64,000 nucleotides of DNA, taken from the NCBI GenBank assembly GCA_011317545.1, contig WUJK01000012.1, forward strand, positions 1,067,001 to 1,131,000. Reading direction: 5' to 3'. The translations under genes and the position numbers were made by a program. Shown here piece after piece: positions 61,140 through 64,000 of this stretch; position 1 is the first letter of the stretch; every line of letters starts with the position of its first letter. The notes under the pieces are model-generated. The model ran no database searches, was not told where the DNA came from, and saw only the letters and a list, made by a program, of their open reading frames with translations. The DNA comes from Coniella vitis. Its lineage: Eukaryota; Ascomycota; Sordariomycetes; Diaporthales; Schizoparmaceae.

Positions 61140-63743
61140 TACTATGTATCTTGTTGCCAAGAGTGCTAAAATCAGCCGAGCCTTGTGCCCGCTCAATTGG
61201 TGTCAGGGGCGACCAAGGAAGGGGCTGAGATGATCATCGACAACCCGTCCACACAGCCCGCCGGCTGGATGCAGACCCGGCCTCCCCTCATGCTGCAGCC
61301 GCACTCGCAAGGCGACAGAGTACACGGTTACTTCCTACTATTAGCGTCTGATCAGTGCCATCCTCCGATTCCACCTGGCCCAACCCCGGGCCAACACCAA
61401 CACAGCACAACCCCAGAATCGCACCCGAGCACGCGCTTTTGGCCTGTGGTTTTTCAATGGGTCACCGGCCGACGACGCTGCCATGTTATCTGCGAAGTGA
61501 GCGTGCTAGGAACACTGAATGATCCGTGTCAAGTCCACCCACCTTGCTTCTCTTTTGCCGTCACTCTCGTCATTGCGTCGAGGGCTCTAATAGCACAGAC
61601 GGACTCGGTCGCTCCCTGATGTCGATCCACAGGGTACGAAAAGAGACTCCTACAGCCTTCGAATTAGGCAGCTGTTGCCGCCTCTCGACTGACCCCGGGG
61701 CCTCCTGTGCGGTCCGTCAGTGCCACCTGCCACCTGCTGTCCAAACCCAACGCTTGGAAGCACATACTATAGGTACAAAGGATACGGCCCCAGCAGCGAA
61801 GGGGGCTTGTTGTACTATAGTAACATTTGGTGATGCAGCAAGTGCTACGTATCGTGGTATGGACAGACAGTGGTGGATCTTGGGTGGCATCCTCGTCACT
61901 ACATAGTATGACAGAAAACAGTGGCCGTGGATCCAACAGACGAGAGATTTGGCATTGGCCGGGTTGATTGGGGATCCGCTTTCCTGCTGCCGTTGCATAG
62001 TACATAGTATACATACTATTAGTACTATGACAGCGGTGGACTATTTTGCCTCTTGACATGACACCTTGCCTATGCGGATACGAGAAGGCCCTGGCCAACG
62101 CATTCTCGTTTAACAACAACCTAGACTGCACATACTTTTAAAATAAGCAAGTAAACAGAGACTATGTGATCGTATGCCCCGAGCTTGTCGGCAGAACAAT
62201 GCTCCCATTCAGGAAAGCACAGACAGACACATAAAACAAACCGCCGACAGCGGACTAGACACGGAAGACGTTCATGGGTAGGAACCGCGGATGTGTACTA
62301 TGCGATGATAACCACTGAGGAATAATGGGGAACCGACGATCTCTCGAGTCGCATCATCCACTTTGTGCTACGACCCTCGTTTCTATTGATCCCCAGCGGA
62401 ATGGGGTATATCACTTGGCAGATATATACACGTACAGCAATGGAGGCATGTCGGTAAAGGAAAAGACGTCGCTACCATCTGGATGGGCATATAGCGCCCG
62501 ATGATATTGGAAGGCACATGGTGATAAAAGCCGGCCCGAGTCCGGTATCTATACAATAATATTTGAGAATGTCAGTAATAGCACAACACTGTACTACAAA
62601 GTATGTACTATAATCGACAGTGCTCTTGCTATAAGGACGCGTATGAGGGATGGCAAGTATATACATAGCAATATGAATCTAGACATACTGTAACAATATG
62701 ACGGACAAAGGACATGGCAATCTGAAATACCAACATCATTTGTCTCGCTCCCCTAGCGTGCCACACAGTGTATCAGTAGCCAGATCCCCCATCCCACTTG
62801 TCTGGCCAGTAGCAATACGCTATGTCACGACACTGGTCAATTTTGTCCGTCAGTGATGTACAATAGACAGAGTACTCACACAGTGATACCTTCAGTAATT
62901 GACCGCCTTGGTGTTGAGCTCAGAACGCCGCTACCTTCGAAAGTCTGTCCAACGTACATAGTATACGTATTGCAGCGTGCTCATGCCATCTGTCAAGAAG
63001 ATGTAATTTATACTGCGGCAAGGTCATACCCAAATCGATGTCCGCAAACTCGGCTCCATCAGCAGCAATCTTTGGGCAGGTCGCCAAGTACATAGAGTTG
63101 CCCAAGCTCTATATTGACTACCTCTAGACAAGCACCGTTTGGTTCAATCAAGGACCTTGTTCGTAGCCTAGATATCATAGTATATCGCGGAACAGGCACC
63201 ATACTATGTGAAGGCGCTGTATGTTAATACCCATGGATGTTGATGGCCTGCATCGGTGTGTGCAGAGGTTACTTCCCATCGAGGTACCTGACCCCTAATG
63301 GCTCCTCTCTGTAGCCACTAGCCCGTTTCGCCTGCAGGTGCCGTAGGTAGGCCAACACTCGGCGCTGACGTTGATGAAAGGCTACTACAGAACCAGGCAA
63401 GGCGCTGTAACCGGGCCGCTGGGAAGTACCTAGGGTATAGGTAGTTGCTCACAGCACTCAGCGCTCTGCTGCAAGGGCGGGAGTCTGCACACACGGCATC
63501 TGGGGGGGCTGGCTTCATATCAAGCTACGTACCACTGCCGCTTGCCCAAGTTTGTGCTAGCGCAGACCAGGCATGCTTGGCTGGACCCTGTTCCATGCGC
63601 TTACTATGTACAAGTGCGTCTTCTCGCGCTTTCCTCCAATGTAGACTGCTGTTTCTGCCACTTGGGGCTCCAGGCATGCTGCTGCTGCACATGGGCAAAG
63701 TGCGTGTACCACCTACCTGGCCGCGCTGGTACAGTACTATGTA
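61140..63743. repeat. Cluster of TACTATGTA/TACATAGTA motifs (six copies)
   Basis: Copies start at 61140, 61900, 62001, 62955, 63602 and 63735, in both orientations. Degenerate relatives lie nearby, such as tactatgtg at 63204. No gene was recognised among them. Confidence 0.85.
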
Positions 63744-63759
63744 GCCTTTGGGTGGATGT

Positions 63760-64000
63760 CCCCTTTTACCCCCCCAATCCTCGTCTTTCCCATTCCCCTT
63801 CTCTGATTGCTTGTTCTCCTCCTTCACTCTCCTCCTCTACCTCTCGACCGACCCTTCGTCAAATCCTCCCGTACCGCATCCCTTTCCTTGTCATTGCCTC
63901 CTTTTCGCGCATCATCGCCTCGTTTTTTTCTTTCTTGTGTCTTCTTGTGTGTTTCGTGCCTTCTTCTTTCTTCTTTTCCTTCTCTTTGGCCCATTTGTTT
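63760..64000 (+). promoter_or_regulatory. Pyrimidine-rich leader of a probable gene beyond the right edge
   Basis: The last 240 bases are strongly C/T-biased (runs of CTTCTTTC, CCTCC and similar) and contain no ATG that starts a convincing frame. This matches the leader seen before the secreted-protein gene here. A plus-strand gene starting just outside the window is likely. Confidence 0.5.

Larger units (their letters stand above)
57301..63759. other. 6.5 kb region without recognisable genes, rich in TACATAGTA motifs
   Basis: The left end holds the promoter of the minus-strand Zn2Cys6 gene. Beyond it there are only short frames on both strands, none with protein character I can identify. 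Eleven exact copies of the dispersed 9-mer lie here. No transposon, tRNA or rRNA was recognised. Confidence 0.5.

Noticed and set aside
12895..63743. Reading the dispersed 9-mers as a CRISPR-like array or a tandem satellite
   Set aside because: Spacing is irregular (bases to kilobases), orientation is mixed, the unit is too short and the genome is eukaryotic.

Overview
The window looks like nuclear DNA of a filamentous ascomycete (Pezizomycotina). Hypocreales-like Sordariomycetes are my best guess from the gene set, but this is inference and I could not run a search. Supporting signs are short introns (55-145 nt, one of about 510) with GTRNGT donors, CTRAY branch points and YAG acceptors; CT-rich leaders upstream of start codons; and fungal-only families (Zn(II)2Cys6 regulators, an RTA1-like protein, small secreted proteins). 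I assembled 15 gene models. Exon junctions were chosen by hand so that reading frames close and known motifs are restored.

Left part (1-17 kb): the 5' end of a NOSIP-like RING protein (-) is divergent from the kinetochore gene NNF1 (+), which converges on a PH-domain protein (-). About 6 kb without recognisable genes follows. Next come an NTF2/RRM/RGG protein of the G3BP type (-), a 3.8 kb gap and an RTA1-like seven-helix membrane protein (+).

Middle (17-43 kb): a 7 kb gap is followed by a Zn2Cys6 regulator (+), tafazzin (-), and a cytochrome b561-type membrane protein with a very long basic/serine tail (-). A 4 kb gap leads to a small secreted protein (+), the cyclin-dependent kinase PHO85 (-) and a 670-residue disordered protein with a PP1-docking motif (-).

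Right part (43-64 kb): a large nuclear-type dynamin-like GTPase (+) is followed in the same direction by a protein with a nuclear localisation signal and a coiled coil. The two may form a functional pair. Then come a doubtful small secreted protein (-), a second Zn2Cys6 regulator (-) and about 6.7 kb with no recognisable gene. The window ends in a CT-rich leader that probably belongs to a gene just outside it.

Well over half of the window is intergenic. The strongest unexplained signal there is the 9-mer TACTATGTA/TACATAGTA. I counted 26 exact copies by eye where about 0.5 is expected by chance, and none falls in a coding exon. Housekeeping genes (NOSIP, NNF1, the G3BP-like gene, TAZ1, PHO85) alternate with accessory genes. 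No transposon ORF, tRNA, rRNA or CRISPR array was recognised.
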